Shown one piece after another: positions 26,217 through 35,085 of a DNA stretch of 64,000 bases (positions are counted from its first letter, which is position 1; each line of letters starts with the position of its first letter). A program made the position numbers and the translations under genes. The notes below the pieces were generated by a model. The model searched no databases, had not been told where the DNA came from, and worked only from the letters and a program-made list of their open reading frames with translations. Location: assembly GCA_965276785.1 (NCBI GenBank), contig OZ255629.1, positions 2,294,001 through 2,358,000 of the forward strand. The letters are read 5' to 3'. Origin of the DNA: LMUY01 sp965276785. GTDB taxonomy: Bacteria > Pseudomonadota > Alphaproteobacteria > Acetobacterales > Acetobacteraceae.

Positions 26217-29200
26217 ATGGTTCGATCGGAGACCAACTTCGGCCAACAGGAAAGTGGCTTTGTCGAGGCGGTCTACCAGCAGGTCCTCGGCCGCGATGCC
26301 GATGCGGAGAGTTTGGCGGCATGGGATGAGGCGCTCGGCCGGAGCATGTCCGCCGGGCAGATGCGCACGGTTCTGGCGCATTCGGCTGAGGCCGCCAACG
26401 ACGTCAACGGAATCTATCAGCAGGTGCTCGGCCGTGACGCGGACCCGGGCGGCTTGGCGAGCTACCAGAACGATATAGCCAATGGAATGTCGCTCTCGGA
26501 CGTAAGGAATGCGATCGCCAGCAGCCCCGAAGCCAAGCAAGACCAAGCCGGGCCGGCCGTGGGCGCGCTCTATCAGCAGGTTCTAGGCCGCGCCGCCGAC
26601 CCGGGCGGCCTCGCCGCCAACATCGCCGCGCTGGTCGGCGGCGCGTCGCTGGGGCAGTTGCGCGACAGCATGGCACATTCGGCCGAGGCCGCCGCGGATA
26701 TCGACAGCCTCTACCAGCAAGTCCTCGGCCGCCACGCCGACCCGTCCGGCCTCGCCAGCAACGAAAATGCGCTCGGCAACGGTGCGTCGCTTGGCGACCT
26801 TCGCAACGGCTTGGCCCACAGCGCCGAAGCCGCGGCCCAGGTGCAGGCGCAATACAGCGCCTTGGTCAACCGGCCGGCCAGCCCCGACGAGGTGACCGGC
26901 TCCGAGGCGTCCAAGGCGCTGGCGCTGCCGCCAGCCGCCACCTTCAGCGTGCAGACCGCAAGCGGGGCCAGCTTGGCCAGCGGCGTGGACGCCAAAACCC
27001 TGGTGACCGAACTGGCCACCTACGTCACCCTGTCTGGCGGCCAGACCCCGACGCTCACCGCCAGCACCGGCCAGCAAGTGGACGTAAAGGACGGCAAGCA
27101 GCTCGCTGCCTTCGCGCTGGCGCAGGCGGCACTCTCCGGCCAAGCCACTGCCATGCTGTGCCAGACCTATAATCTCACCACCCAATGGCTCGACCAAGTG
27201 GGCCAAGGCTACATCCAGGCGGCGGCCAACCTGCAGGCCCGCGCCCGCACCGATGCGCAGGCCGGCAACAACGCCCCGGCCGTCGCCGAATACGTCGGCG
27301 CCCAGCTTGCGATGCAAATCCAGGCGATGCCCGCCGACCAGCGCCATAGCGTGACCCAGCGCGTGCAGCTCAACGCGCAATGGGCGGCCGACGTGACGGT
27401 GAACGGCGACGTGGAAGGCGACGCGAGCGGCTTGGCCGGCTTCAGCTACCACCTGATCGACCTCGACCCGCAACGCACCGGCCTGTTGCAGCAGGCGCAA
27501 GCCCAGGCCGCAGCCGCCAAAACCGACGCCGGCAACGCGCTGCTGGCCTATCTCGACCATGCCCAGGAGCGGGTGGACCTGGCTTTGGCGCAACTGCCGC
27601 CGGAGCAGCGCAACGACAAGATGCTCGGCGTGGCGCAGCAGTTCGTCGACGCCGCCCGCCAGGCCGTGGCGCAGAACAACTGGAACCTGGTGCAGACGCT
27701 GGAGACGGCGGCCGATGTCAGCCTGCAGGAGGCGGCCAAGCCCGCCGGCCAGCGGCAGACCCTGACCGAGACGTTCCAGCACAAGGACGTCAAGCACTAC
27801 ATCACGGTGAACCCGAACGCGGCCAACCCGTTCGCGAGCTTCTCCGACCACAGCCAGAGCACCGGCGGCCTGGGCGCCATCATCCAGCAGGTGGTGGGCG
27901 TGGTGGTGAACGTGCTGGCTTTTGTGCCCGGCGTGAACATCGTGGCTGCCCCGCTCGCGGTGGCCTACGACGCGGCGCAAGCGGGCGAGAACTTCGCCAA
28001 CGGCAACATCCTGGGTGGCGTGCTGAGCCTGGGCTCGGCCGCCGGCGTGGGCCTATCCGGGTTGGGCAGCGCGGCCACCGCAGCGGCCAGTTCGGGCGGG
28101 GCGGCCGGCGGCCTGGCCGGCGCAGAGGCCAGCCTGGCGGGCAATGTGGCCAGCGTGGTGGGAGCCAGCTCCGCAACAGAGCTCAGCACTATCGGCGCCG
28201 GGGTGCTGGAGGGCACCGCTTTGGTGGGCGGCGCCGCCGGCATCGCCCAGGGGGCGGCCAGCGGCGACCCGCTCGGCGTGCTGGCCGGCGCGCTGGAACT
28301 GGGCGCCGCAGTGGCTGGCGGCCTGGTGACCACGCAGGAGTTGACCGGGTCCGCGGCGACGGTGGCCGGCCAGGTGGCGGTGGGCGCCGGGCTGGCGTCG
28401 GCGGGCGCCAACGCAGCCGACGACTTCGCCCATGGCGATCTGGCCGGCGGCCTGCTCGCCAGCCTGGCTTCGCTCACCGCCGAGGTGAACCGCGAGGTGA
28501 ACGCCCCGGCGCCACAGACCGCCCCGGTCGTGCCCGTCAGCCAGCAGCCGCTGCCGCCGCCTTCCCAACCCGCGCCGCCGGACGCACCGACGCAGACCGC
28601 CCCGGTCGAGCCGGTCAGCCAGCAGCCGCTGCCGCTGCCCGCCGGTGTGCCGGCTGGAACCGCCGCCAGCCAACCGCTCCCCGTGCCTCCCGTTCCGCCC
28701 ACCACCATCCCGCCCGACCCGGCGGCGCAGGCGGACGCCGACGCGATCACCGCCGGCATGCAGCAAGCCGGGCAGACCCCCGTCACGGGCGTGCAACTGG
28801 CCGCCAACATCCCGCCGAGCACCGCGACCGACGCACCGTCGGGCCCCGCTGAGCCCAGCCCAGCCACGGACCCAACTACGGGCGGCAACAGCCTTGCCAA
28901 CGCCAATGTCAATTTGGGCGGCAACCTTGGCCCGCTCGATGGGCTCACCAGCGCCACGCCCGTCCCGACGGCTGCGTCGGGAGTGGACCCAGACGCAAGC
29001 CCGGCCGGCACGCTCACCAGCACCATTACCATCACCGCTCCGGCACCAGACGGCCCGCCTGCCACCGGCGCTCAGACGCCGTCCCCAGAGCCGCAGCCGG
29101 CGACGAACCCAGCGGGAAACACGCAGACCGCCGCCCCCGCTACGGGAGCGACCGATCTCGGCACCGTCACGGTGACGGCGCCTGCGCCGTCTGCGAGCCT

Positions 29201-29990
29201 GCTGGACCGGGTCGGCCGCTTCATCACGTCGGCCTATGGCGCGGCGGTCGACGGCGTGAACTCATTCTTGTCCGACTTCGGGAGCGATCCTGTCGGCACC
29301 ACCGTCTCGATCCTCAATTCGATCCCGGCGATCGGGCCTGAAGCCGGTGCGGCGGCGGAGACGCTGGCGGAAGGGGTCGCGGCGGTCCGTGTCGTGGCCA
29401 ACGCTATGGCGGACGCAAAACCGGCAGAGCCTGCATCACCGGCCGGGAGCCCTGATCCGAGTGCGCCACCCAGCGTGCCGTCACGTGTGTCCAACGGGGT
29501 GGCCCTCAATGCGAAGCTGCCAGACCCGGCGGCGGGGCTGGGCTATCAGCCCACGATCCTGAACTCGCCCAACCCGAATGTGGCCAATTCGCAGTTGAAC
29601 GGCTATGTCAGCGAGCTGAACCTGGCCAACAGCGTCGCCGATTTGCCTGGGGTGAGCGTGGTCGAGTACGGCGACGTGATTGGTTCACATGGTGCTGACA
29701 TTGTGTCGGTTGACACGGAGGGGGATGTGACTTTGTGGGATGCGAAGTATCGTAGCTCTCCCGTTAATACGGGGCCGTCTCCGACTTTTGCCCAGGGGAG
29801 CGCGGCGTCGCGAGACGCAGTTAATGACGCAATAGTTGCAATTCAAAAGGCGCCGAACCTTACTCCGGAAGTCAAGGCTACGGCTATCGAAAATCTTATC
29901 GGCGGCAATTACAGGGCAATTACAGCGGGTCAAGGTCAAACCACGCAGTCCATCATACAGACTTTCAAAAATAATGCTTTAGTTCCTTGA
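26217..29990 (+). CDS. DUF4214-repeat polymorphic toxin with nuclease-like C-terminus
   Basis: A 1257-residue protein. Residues 15-215 hold four DUF4214 repeats (YQQVLGRDADPGGLASY type). Residues 215-545 are helical and 379-619 are duplicated downstream. Residues 545-760 are Gly/Ala-rich hydrophobic, 760-1090 are Pro-rich linkers with TAPAP motifs. The last 160 residues differ: Glu1133, then GSHGADIV (Asp1161) and TLWDAKYRSS (Asp1175, Lys1177) follow a PD-(D/E)XK order. Base composition drops there, from about 29,680. ATG 26217 is preferred over 26184 because GGGGA precedes it. No signal peptide. A 15-bp gap leads to the putative immunity gene. The toxin reading is inference from architecture; DUF4214 is firm. 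Confidence 0.72.
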   Translation: MVRSETNFGQQESGFVEAVYQQVLGRDADAESLAAWDEALGRSMSAGQMRTVLAHSAEAANDVNGIYQQVLGRDADPGGLASYQNDIANGMSLSDVRNAIASSPEAKQDQAGPAVGALYQQVLGRAADPGGLAANIAALVGGASLGQLRDSMAHSAEAAADIDSLYQQVLGRHADPSGLASNENALGNGASLGDLRNGLAHSAEAAAQVQAQYSALVNRPASPDEVTGSEASKALALPPAATFSVQTASGASLASGVDAKTLVTELATYVTLSGGQTPTLTASTGQQVDVKDGKQLAAFALAQAALSGQATAMLCQTYNLTTQWLDQVGQGYIQAAANLQARARTDAQAGNNAPAVAEYVGAQLAMQIQAMPADQRHSVTQRVQLNAQWAADVTVNGDVEGDASGLAGFSYHLIDLDPQRTGLLQQAQAQAAAAKTDAGNALLAYLDHAQERVDLALAQLPPEQRNDKMLGVAQQFVDAARQAVAQNNWNLVQTLETAADVSLQEAAKPAGQRQTLTETFQHKDVKHYITVNPNAANPFASFSDHSQSTGGLGAIIQQVVGVVVNVLAFVPGVNIVAAPLAVAYDAAQAGENFANGNILGGVLSLGSAAGVGLSGLGSAATAAASSGGAAGGLAGAEASLAGNVASVVGASSATELSTIGAGVLEGTALVGGAAGIAQGAASGDPLGVLAGALELGAAVAGGLVTTQELTGSAATVAGQVAVGAGLASAGANAADDFAHGDLAGGLLASLASLTAEVNREVNAPAPQTAPVVPVSQQPLPPPSQPAPPDAPTQTAPVEPVSQQPLPLPAGVPAGTAASQPLPVPPVPPTTIPPDPAAQADADAITAGMQQAGQTPVTGVQLAANIPPSTATDAPSGPAEPSPATDPTTGGNSLANANVNLGGNLGPLDGLTSATPVPTAASGVDPDASPAGTLTSTITITAPAPDGPPATGAQTPSPEPQPATNPAGNTQTAAPATGATDLGTVTVTAPAPSASLLDRVGRFITSAYGAAVDGVNSFLSDFGSDPVGTTVSILNSIPAIGPEAGAAAETLAEGVAAVRVVANAMADAKPAEPASPAGSPDPSAPPSVPSRVSNGVALNAKLPDPAAGLGYQPTILNSPNPNVANSQLNGYVSELNLANSVADLPGVSVVEYGDVIGSHGADIVSVDTEGDVTLWDAKYRSSPVNTGPSPTFAQGSAASRDAVNDAIVAIQKAPNLTPEVKATAIENLIGGNYRAITAGQGQTTQSIIQTFKNNALVP
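27352..28073 (+). repeat. duplicated internal module, copy A
   Basis: About 722 bp inside the large toxin-like gene that recurs 3593 bp downstream (30945-31666) without any insertion or deletion. I count 8 base differences, three of them changing residues (Lys/Gln, Glu/Asp, Val/Met) before the copies diverge. It encodes the helical VQLNAQWAADVTV part through the start of the Gly-rich segment. Confidence 0.9.
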
Positions 29991-30005
29991 GAAGGGATCC
30001 GGCGG

Positions 30006-30845
30006 ATGGCTAAACTGTTCCAACCTCTGCTGTCACGTAAAAACAGTGATGAATGGTTTCTCAAGTTTGTACTTGACGGCATTTCGAAAGAGCGTAGGCC
30101 GCTTGGCGGCCCAGCCGTGTTCACAGTTGGTTTTGTAGTTGAGGCTTGGCTCCTCGGGTTGCAGGCTGAAATTGCGCCAGCACTTCGGCACTGCGACGAG
30201 CAACTACATCGTTCGCTGGATCTGAACGAACCCTTGAGCGGTGCCGCTGACCGCGCTTTGAGGACCGAGGCTTGCGGGCTCACGCAATGGATGCTGCGCG
30301 GCCGAGTGGACGCTTCGACCCATCAGCGGGCGCTTGATGAATTCGACGACTATTTCGCCCATGGCAGCACGCGAGACATTGACCCGAACTATTTCAATAA
30401 GGAAAAGGGCGCGTTTGAGCCGATCATTGAATCGGGTTTGCCCATCGAAGCCGAAGAAGTCTTGAACGGCTATCTTCCCGAGTATCTGGCGATTTGCATC
30501 GCCGCCGGGCAGGCCGAGCGGGGCATTGAGCTGTACCAGCGGGTCGGCGGTGCGCCCAAGGACGCGCCAAGCCAGCTTCGCACCATCGGCGAGTTCGGTT
30601 ACTGGGCCTGCCGCGAGGTCGCAGCCACAGGGTCGTTCGGATCGGGGGACACGCTTGCGGCTGGCGAGCGTATCCTGCGGCGCGAGTTGCAAGGCAATTG
30701 GCTCGGCCACGGGCAGTATCGGACCGCCGCGATCTGGCTCAAAACACTGTATTGGCAAACCGGCCAAATCAGCGACCCGCTGCAAACCCTGCTGAAAGCC
30801 TATGACCTGATGCCGGATGTGTCCAAGCCGGACTTCCTCTCGTAA
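30006..30845 (+). CDS. putative immunity protein of the toxin
   Basis: A 279-residue, probably cytoplasmic helical protein with no signal peptide. It lies 15 bp after the toxin-like gene, with GAGAAGGGA ahead of its ATG. I do not recognise the family. Distinct parts are FQPLLSRKNSDEWFLKFVLD, QWMLRGRVDASTHQRALDEF and WLGHGQYRTAAIWLKTLYWQ. Base composition is lower in GC than the flanking genes, as in the toxin tip. Size, spacing and shared composition fit an immunity partner; this is inference by context, not by family. A helical carrier or a regulatory protein is the alternative. Confidence 0.6.
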   Translation: MAKLFQPLLSRKNSDEWFLKFVLDGISKERRPLGGPAVFTVGFVVEAWLLGLQAEIAPALRHCDEQLHRSLDLNEPLSGAADRALRTEACGLTQWMLRGRVDASTHQRALDEFDDYFAHGSTRDIDPNYFNKEKGAFEPIIESGLPIEAEEVLNGYLPEYLAICIAAGQAERGIELYQRVGGAPKDAPSQLRTIGEFGYWACREVAATGSFGSGDTLAAGERILRRELQGNWLGHGQYRTAAIWLKTLYWQTGQISDPLQTLLKAYDLMPDVSKPDFLS

Positions 30846-30944
30846 CCAGCCTGAACTCATAGCCACTCATCCAAAGCTCGCCCTGCTTAACCCCGACAAG
30901 CCTTAAGAACCGCGTCCTCCAACAGGAGGGACGCGCATGCAACC

Positions 30945-31690
30945 TGACCCAGCGCGTGCAGCTCAACGCGCAATGGGCGGCCGACGTGACGGTGAACGGC
31001 GACGTGGAAGGCGACGCGAGCGGCTTGGCCGGCTTCAGCTACCACCTGATCGACCTCGACCCGCAACGCACCGGCCTGTTGCAGCAGGCGCAAGCCCAGG
31101 CCGCAGCCGCCCAAACCGACGCCGGCAACGCGCTGCTGGCCTATCTCGACCATGCCCAGGAGCGGGTGGACCTGGCTTTGGCGCAACTGCCGCCGGACCA
31201 GCGCAACGACAAGATGCTCGGCGTGGCGCAGCAGTTCGTCGACGCCGCCCGCCAGGCGGTAGCGCAGAACAACTGGAACCTGGTGCAGACGCTGGAGACG
31301 GCGGCCGATGTCAGCCTGCAGGAGGCGGCCAAGCCCGCCGGCCAGCGGCAGACCCTGACCGAGACGTTCCAGCACAAGGACGTCAAGCACTACATCACGG
31401 TGAACCCGAACGCGGCCAACCCGTTCGCGAGCTTCTCCGACCACAGCCAGAGCACCGGCGGCCTGGGCGCCATCATCCAGCAGGTGGTGGGCGTGGTGGT
31501 GAACGTGCTGGCTTTTGTGCCCGGCGTGAACATCGTGGCTGCCCCGCTGGCGGTCGCCTACGACGCGGCGCAAGCGGGCGAGAACTTCGCCAACGGCAAC
31601 ATCCTGGGCGGCGTGCTGAGCCTGGGCTCGGCCGCCGGCATGGGCCTATCCGGGTTGGGCAGCGCTGCCAGCCAGGTCGCGGCGGAATAA
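30945..31690 (+). pseudogene. orphan toxin module, truncated copy
   Basis: A near-identical copy of residues 379-619 of the toxin-like protein. It lacks the DUF4214 repeats upstream and the toxin tip downstream, ending AASQVAAE and a stop soon after the copies diverge. In its proper frame the first start is GTG 30956, with no ribosome site. A good ribosome site (AGGAGGG) and ATG at 30937 exist but open a different frame, which reads out of phase through the module. It looks like a silent cassette or the remains of a second toxin gene. Confidence 0.75.
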
Positions 31691-31930
31691 ATATAGCACA
31701 GAGCGCCACGGCGCAGGCCATTTCATGTCTCTACAAAGCTCGAAACTGGCCACATATAAGCGTCTACATCCGCTGTCATCCAATTGAGTGAATGCGATGA
31801 TGTTGACGCGGGATGAAACCAGCTCACGATGCTTGTCTATGGCTATTATAGGCGCGCCGAACCCTTGTGGACACGACGCGTGTATGCAATGCATCACTCG
31901 ACTAGGACATAACATTGGTAGAGGATTGAG
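31691..31930. other. spacer after orphan module
   Basis: A 240-bp spacer of lower GC than its surroundings between the orphan module and the EGR-repeat gene. It must hold the promoter of the latter if that gene is separate. No convincing -35/-10 pair, hairpin or small gene was found. Confidence 0.4.
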
Positions 31931-34060
31931 ATGCCTAGAACCCACACTTGGAACCTCAGTTCGACCAGCGACAATTTCATCTTCAACCCGTCCAATTACC
32001 TGGACGACACTAGCTTCTCACCCGGCGACACCTTGGTCGTCAATGCGGGCGACCCCGGCATCATAGCGCTGGCTGGCACCAGCTCCTACACTCTCATGCC
32101 TGGCACGTTCCTGTTCAACGACACCGGTGGGACGAACGAGAACGTCACGTTCGACAGCATCAATCTCGGCAGCACCTCCTCCCTGGAATTCACCGGCCCG
32201 CAACAGCTTTATTGGTATTCGTTCAACCAGTTCGTAAACAACGGCCTCGTGCGCGTCGGGTCCGGCGCAGCGCCTGGCAGCGTTTACTATGACGAAGTGA
32301 CGAACAGCACGACCAAGCAATCCCAATGGACCAACAACGGCACGTTCAAGGTCCAGAACGCAAGCCGCTTCCAGGCCAGCGGAGCCATCAGCGGCAGCAC
32401 GCTGCTGAACAACGCCGGCGGCCTGATCAGCGTCAGCAATGGCTCGACCCTGGATTGGGAGCCGTTCTATGGCGCCAGCAACGGCTCGGTCATCAACAAC
32501 GGCTCCATCGTGGTCCAGGGCGGGGTTGGCAACGCCACAAGCTTCATCGTCGGAGACAACCTGACCGGGTCAGGCGTGCTCTCCATCCAAGGTGCGGCCG
32601 GCACTGCGTCCAATGAGACAAGCGCCACGATCAATGGCGCCTTGAATAGCACGGTCGATCTGGCCAACGGCAACCTTAACCTGATTGGCAACCCGACCGG
32701 CGGCTCCGTCAACTTCTTGAATGGCGACGCAGCGCTGGTGTTAAACGGCGGCCCGGGCTTGGCCAACTCCTCCTATGTCCCGTTCGGCGCCACAATCGCC
32801 GGGTTCCGCCAGGGCGATATCATCCAGGTCAATGAGACCCTGGCTCTCAGCGGCTACACCTATAACACGGCGACGCACACGCTGAGCATTAACGCGAGCA
32901 ACGGCACACCACAGCTGCAGTTTGTCTTCGCCGGCAACTACACTCAGGGGGACTTCCAGGTCACCCTGCCCCAGTTCGGCGTCGGCACCTGCGCCATCAC
33001 CACGACCTCCACCGCAAACACGGCCACCACGCCCATCCCGCCCGCTGTCGCCTCGCTCACCGGCGACGCCGACCCGCTGTTCGACGCGGCCTATTACCTG
33101 GCGGCCAACCCGGACGTGCTCGCCGCCGGGGCGGACCCCTACACCCACTTCCTCACCTATGGCTGGCCGGAAGGCCGCAACCCATCCGCCAGTTTTGACG
33201 TGGCCGACTACCTTGCCGCCAACCCCGATGTTGCCGCCGCTCATATCGATCCGCTGCTGCACTACGAAGATAACGGACAGGCCGAGGGCCGCGCCGCCTT
33301 CGCCGTCCCCGCGACCCCGCCAGACCCGCTGGTGGACGCCGCCACCTACTATGCCGCCAACCCCGACGTGGCCAAAGCCGGCATCGACGCCTCGGTCCAT
33401 TACGACAGCGTCGGCTGGACCGAGGGCCGCAACCCCGACCCGTTGTTCGACACCAGCTACTACCTGGCGCAGAATCCGGACGTGAAAGCCGCCGGGGTCG
33501 ATCCGCTGACCCAGTACGAGCAATACGGCTGGAAGGAGGGCCGCGACCCAAGCCTGCTGTTCTCGACCAGCCAGTACCTTGCCGCTAATCCCGACGTGGC
33601 CGCGGCCGGGGTCGATCCGCTGCTGCACTACCTTGACTACGGCCAGGCGGAAGGCCGCATGGCGTTCCTGCCCGGCGCCACAGCAGCGGCTGACCCGCTG
33701 GTGAACGCGAGCTTTTACGACCAGCAGCTCGGCGCCACGCTGATCCCGGCGGGCATGGCCGGGGCGCAGCAGGCAGCGGGCAGCTACAACGGCATCGGTT
33801 GGCAGAAGGGCCTGAACCCGGACGCGTTCTTCAATACCGCCTACTACCTGGCCCACAACCCGGACGTGGCCGCCGCCAAGGTGAACCCGTTGCTGCAGTA
33901 CGAGCAATTCGGCTGGCATGAAGGCCGCAACCCCTCAGCCCAGTTCGACACCAACAAATACCTCGCCGCTTACCCCGACGTGAAAGCCGCCGGCATCGAC
34001 CCGCTGCTGCATTACGTCGCCTACGGACAGGCCGAGGGGCGGACCGCGTTCAGCGTGTGA
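31931..34060 (+). CDS. EGR-repeat surface/secreted protein
   Basis: A 709-residue protein. The first 370 residues are Asn/Ser/Thr/Gly-rich beta-strand sequence (NNGLVRVGSG, LLNNAGGLISVSNGST) like an adhesin or beta-helix. The C-terminal half has eight units of 38-40 residues of the type FDTSYYLAQNPDVKAAGVDP then GWKEGRDP; the sixth is degenerate. Such repeats occur in secreted calcium-binding-like proteins and in some glycosyltransferases of alphaproteobacteria. No signal peptide, so type I or another leaderless route may export it. ATG 31931 after GAGGATTGAG. Its low-GC upstream spacer and position after the toxin locus suggest a related cell-surface role; inference. Confidence 0.7.
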   Translation: MPRTHTWNLSSTSDNFIFNPSNYLDDTSFSPGDTLVVNAGDPGIIALAGTSSYTLMPGTFLFNDTGGTNENVTFDSINLGSTSSLEFTGPQQLYWYSFNQFVNNGLVRVGSGAAPGSVYYDEVTNSTTKQSQWTNNGTFKVQNASRFQASGAISGSTLLNNAGGLISVSNGSTLDWEPFYGASNGSVINNGSIVVQGGVGNATSFIVGDNLTGSGVLSIQGAAGTASNETSATINGALNSTVDLANGNLNLIGNPTGGSVNFLNGDAALVLNGGPGLANSSYVPFGATIAGFRQGDIIQVNETLALSGYTYNTATHTLSINASNGTPQLQFVFAGNYTQGDFQVTLPQFGVGTCAITTTSTANTATTPIPPAVASLTGDADPLFDAAYYLAANPDVLAAGADPYTHFLTYGWPEGRNPSASFDVADYLAANPDVAAAHIDPLLHYEDNGQAEGRAAFAVPATPPDPLVDAATYYAANPDVAKAGIDASVHYDSVGWTEGRNPDPLFDTSYYLAQNPDVKAAGVDPLTQYEQYGWKEGRDPSLLFSTSQYLAANPDVAAAGVDPLLHYLDYGQAEGRMAFLPGATAAADPLVNASFYDQQLGATLIPAGMAGAQQAAGSYNGIGWQKGLNPDAFFNTAYYLAHNPDVAAAKVNPLLQYEQFGWHEGRNPSAQFDTNKYLAAYPDVKAAGIDPLLHYVAYGQAEGRTAFSV

Positions 34061-34176
34061 TGACAGGGTTGAGCTTGCCGGAATGACTGGCTTCATGGCC
34101 CATTCACCTCAGAGACCGAAAAGCTGTGGGATCACTCGAGCCCTGGCGGGGGTCGCGATGGCCCAGGTCGCAGCCG

Positions 34177-35085
34177 TCATGGCACACCGCGGCGATACAA
34201 GTCTTTGGGCCAGCGCCGATGCATCCACAGCCAACTCTCCGGCCGCTGACGGATCCAGCGCTCCAGGCAGTCGTTCACGGCCTGGGTCAAGGCTTCGATA
34301 TCCGTCCGGCTGTGCCCCGTGGCCGGCAACGCCAGCGGCGGCTCGCAGATGAGCCGGAACCGCGCCGGTCCGGTGCGCTGCACATAGCCGGGGATCACCG
34401 GGCAGCGGAACCGCAGCGCCAGCAGGGCAAGGGCCGGCGCCGTCATCGCGGGGCGGCCGAACAGGCGGGCCTCGATCCCGTCGTTCATCTTCTGGTCCAT
34501 CAACAGGCCCAGGAACCCGCCAGAACGCAGATGCGCCACTGCCTGCCGTGCGCCCACCGCACCCTTGGCAAACATCGGCATGTCGATGCCGATCGCCTGC
34601 CGCCGCAGCGAGCGGATGAGCGTGTTCACCTCCGGGTTGGCGGCGGCGCGGAAGATGGAGGCGAACGGCACGCCGCTGGCGGCGCAGGCGATCGTTAGCA
34701 CCTCCCAATTGCCGATATGGCCGGAAAAGAAAATGCCCGGCCCGCCGCTGGCCGCCAGCGCCGCCAAATGTTCGGTACCCACCACCTCCCAGGCTGGCCC
34801 GGCTGGCGCATCCCGCCGCAGCGCGCCCAAGTGTGGGAACTCCGCTACCGTGCGGCCGAGATTGTCCCAAGCGCCCCGCACTACGAGCCGCCGCGCCGAC
34901 GCGCCAAGGTCCGGGAAGGCCACGCGCAGGTTGATCTCGGCGACCCGGGACACCGGGAGCATCGGGCCAAGCGCGCCCGCCAGCCAGCCGCCGAGATTGG
35001 ACGCCCGCACCGGCCCGAGCGCGCGCACCAGTGCCAGGACCAGACGCACCGCAGCGGCCTCCAGCCGGACGAGCCACGCCTTCAT
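34177..35085 (-). CDS. lipid A acyltransferase (LpxL/HtrB family)
   Basis: A 302-residue lysophospholipid-acyltransferase family enzyme that adds a late acyl chain to lipid A at the inner membrane. The catalytic HX4D/E motif is in FFSGHIGNWEVL, with MDQKMNDG and a C-terminal WIRQRPESWLWMHRRW, all typical of LpxL. One N-terminal membrane anchor. ATG at 35085 overlaps the lpxK stop by 4 bases. Last gene of the lipid A block; convergent with the EGR-repeat gene across 116 bp without a clear terminator. Confidence 0.88.
   Translation of the reverse strand: MKAWLVRLEAAAVRLVLALVRALGPVRASNLGGWLAGALGPMLPVSRVAEINLRVAFPDLGASARRLVVRGAWDNLGRTVAEFPHLGALRRDAPAGPAWEVVGTEHLAALAASGGPGIFFSGHIGNWEVLTIACAASGVPFASIFRAAANPEVNTLIRSLRRQAIGIDMPMFAKGAVGARQAVAHLRSGGFLGLLMDQKMNDGIEARLFGRPAMTAPALALLALRFRCPVIPGYVQRTGPARFRLICEPPLALPATGHSRTDIEALTQAVNDCLERWIRQRPESWLWMHRRWPKDLYRRGVP

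Noticed and set aside
26217..29990. Type I secreted RTX protein
   Set aside because: No GGXGXD nonapeptides; the C-terminus is a separate domain and not a secretion signal.
30937..31791. A real 284-residue protein from the orphan copy
   Set aside because: The frame is out of phase with the near-identical genuine coding sequence and its composition (Arg/Gly-rich) is typical of a shadow frame.
31788..32066. A 92-codon frame before the EGR-repeat gene
   Set aside because: It overlaps the clear start of that gene in another frame and lacks a ribosome site.
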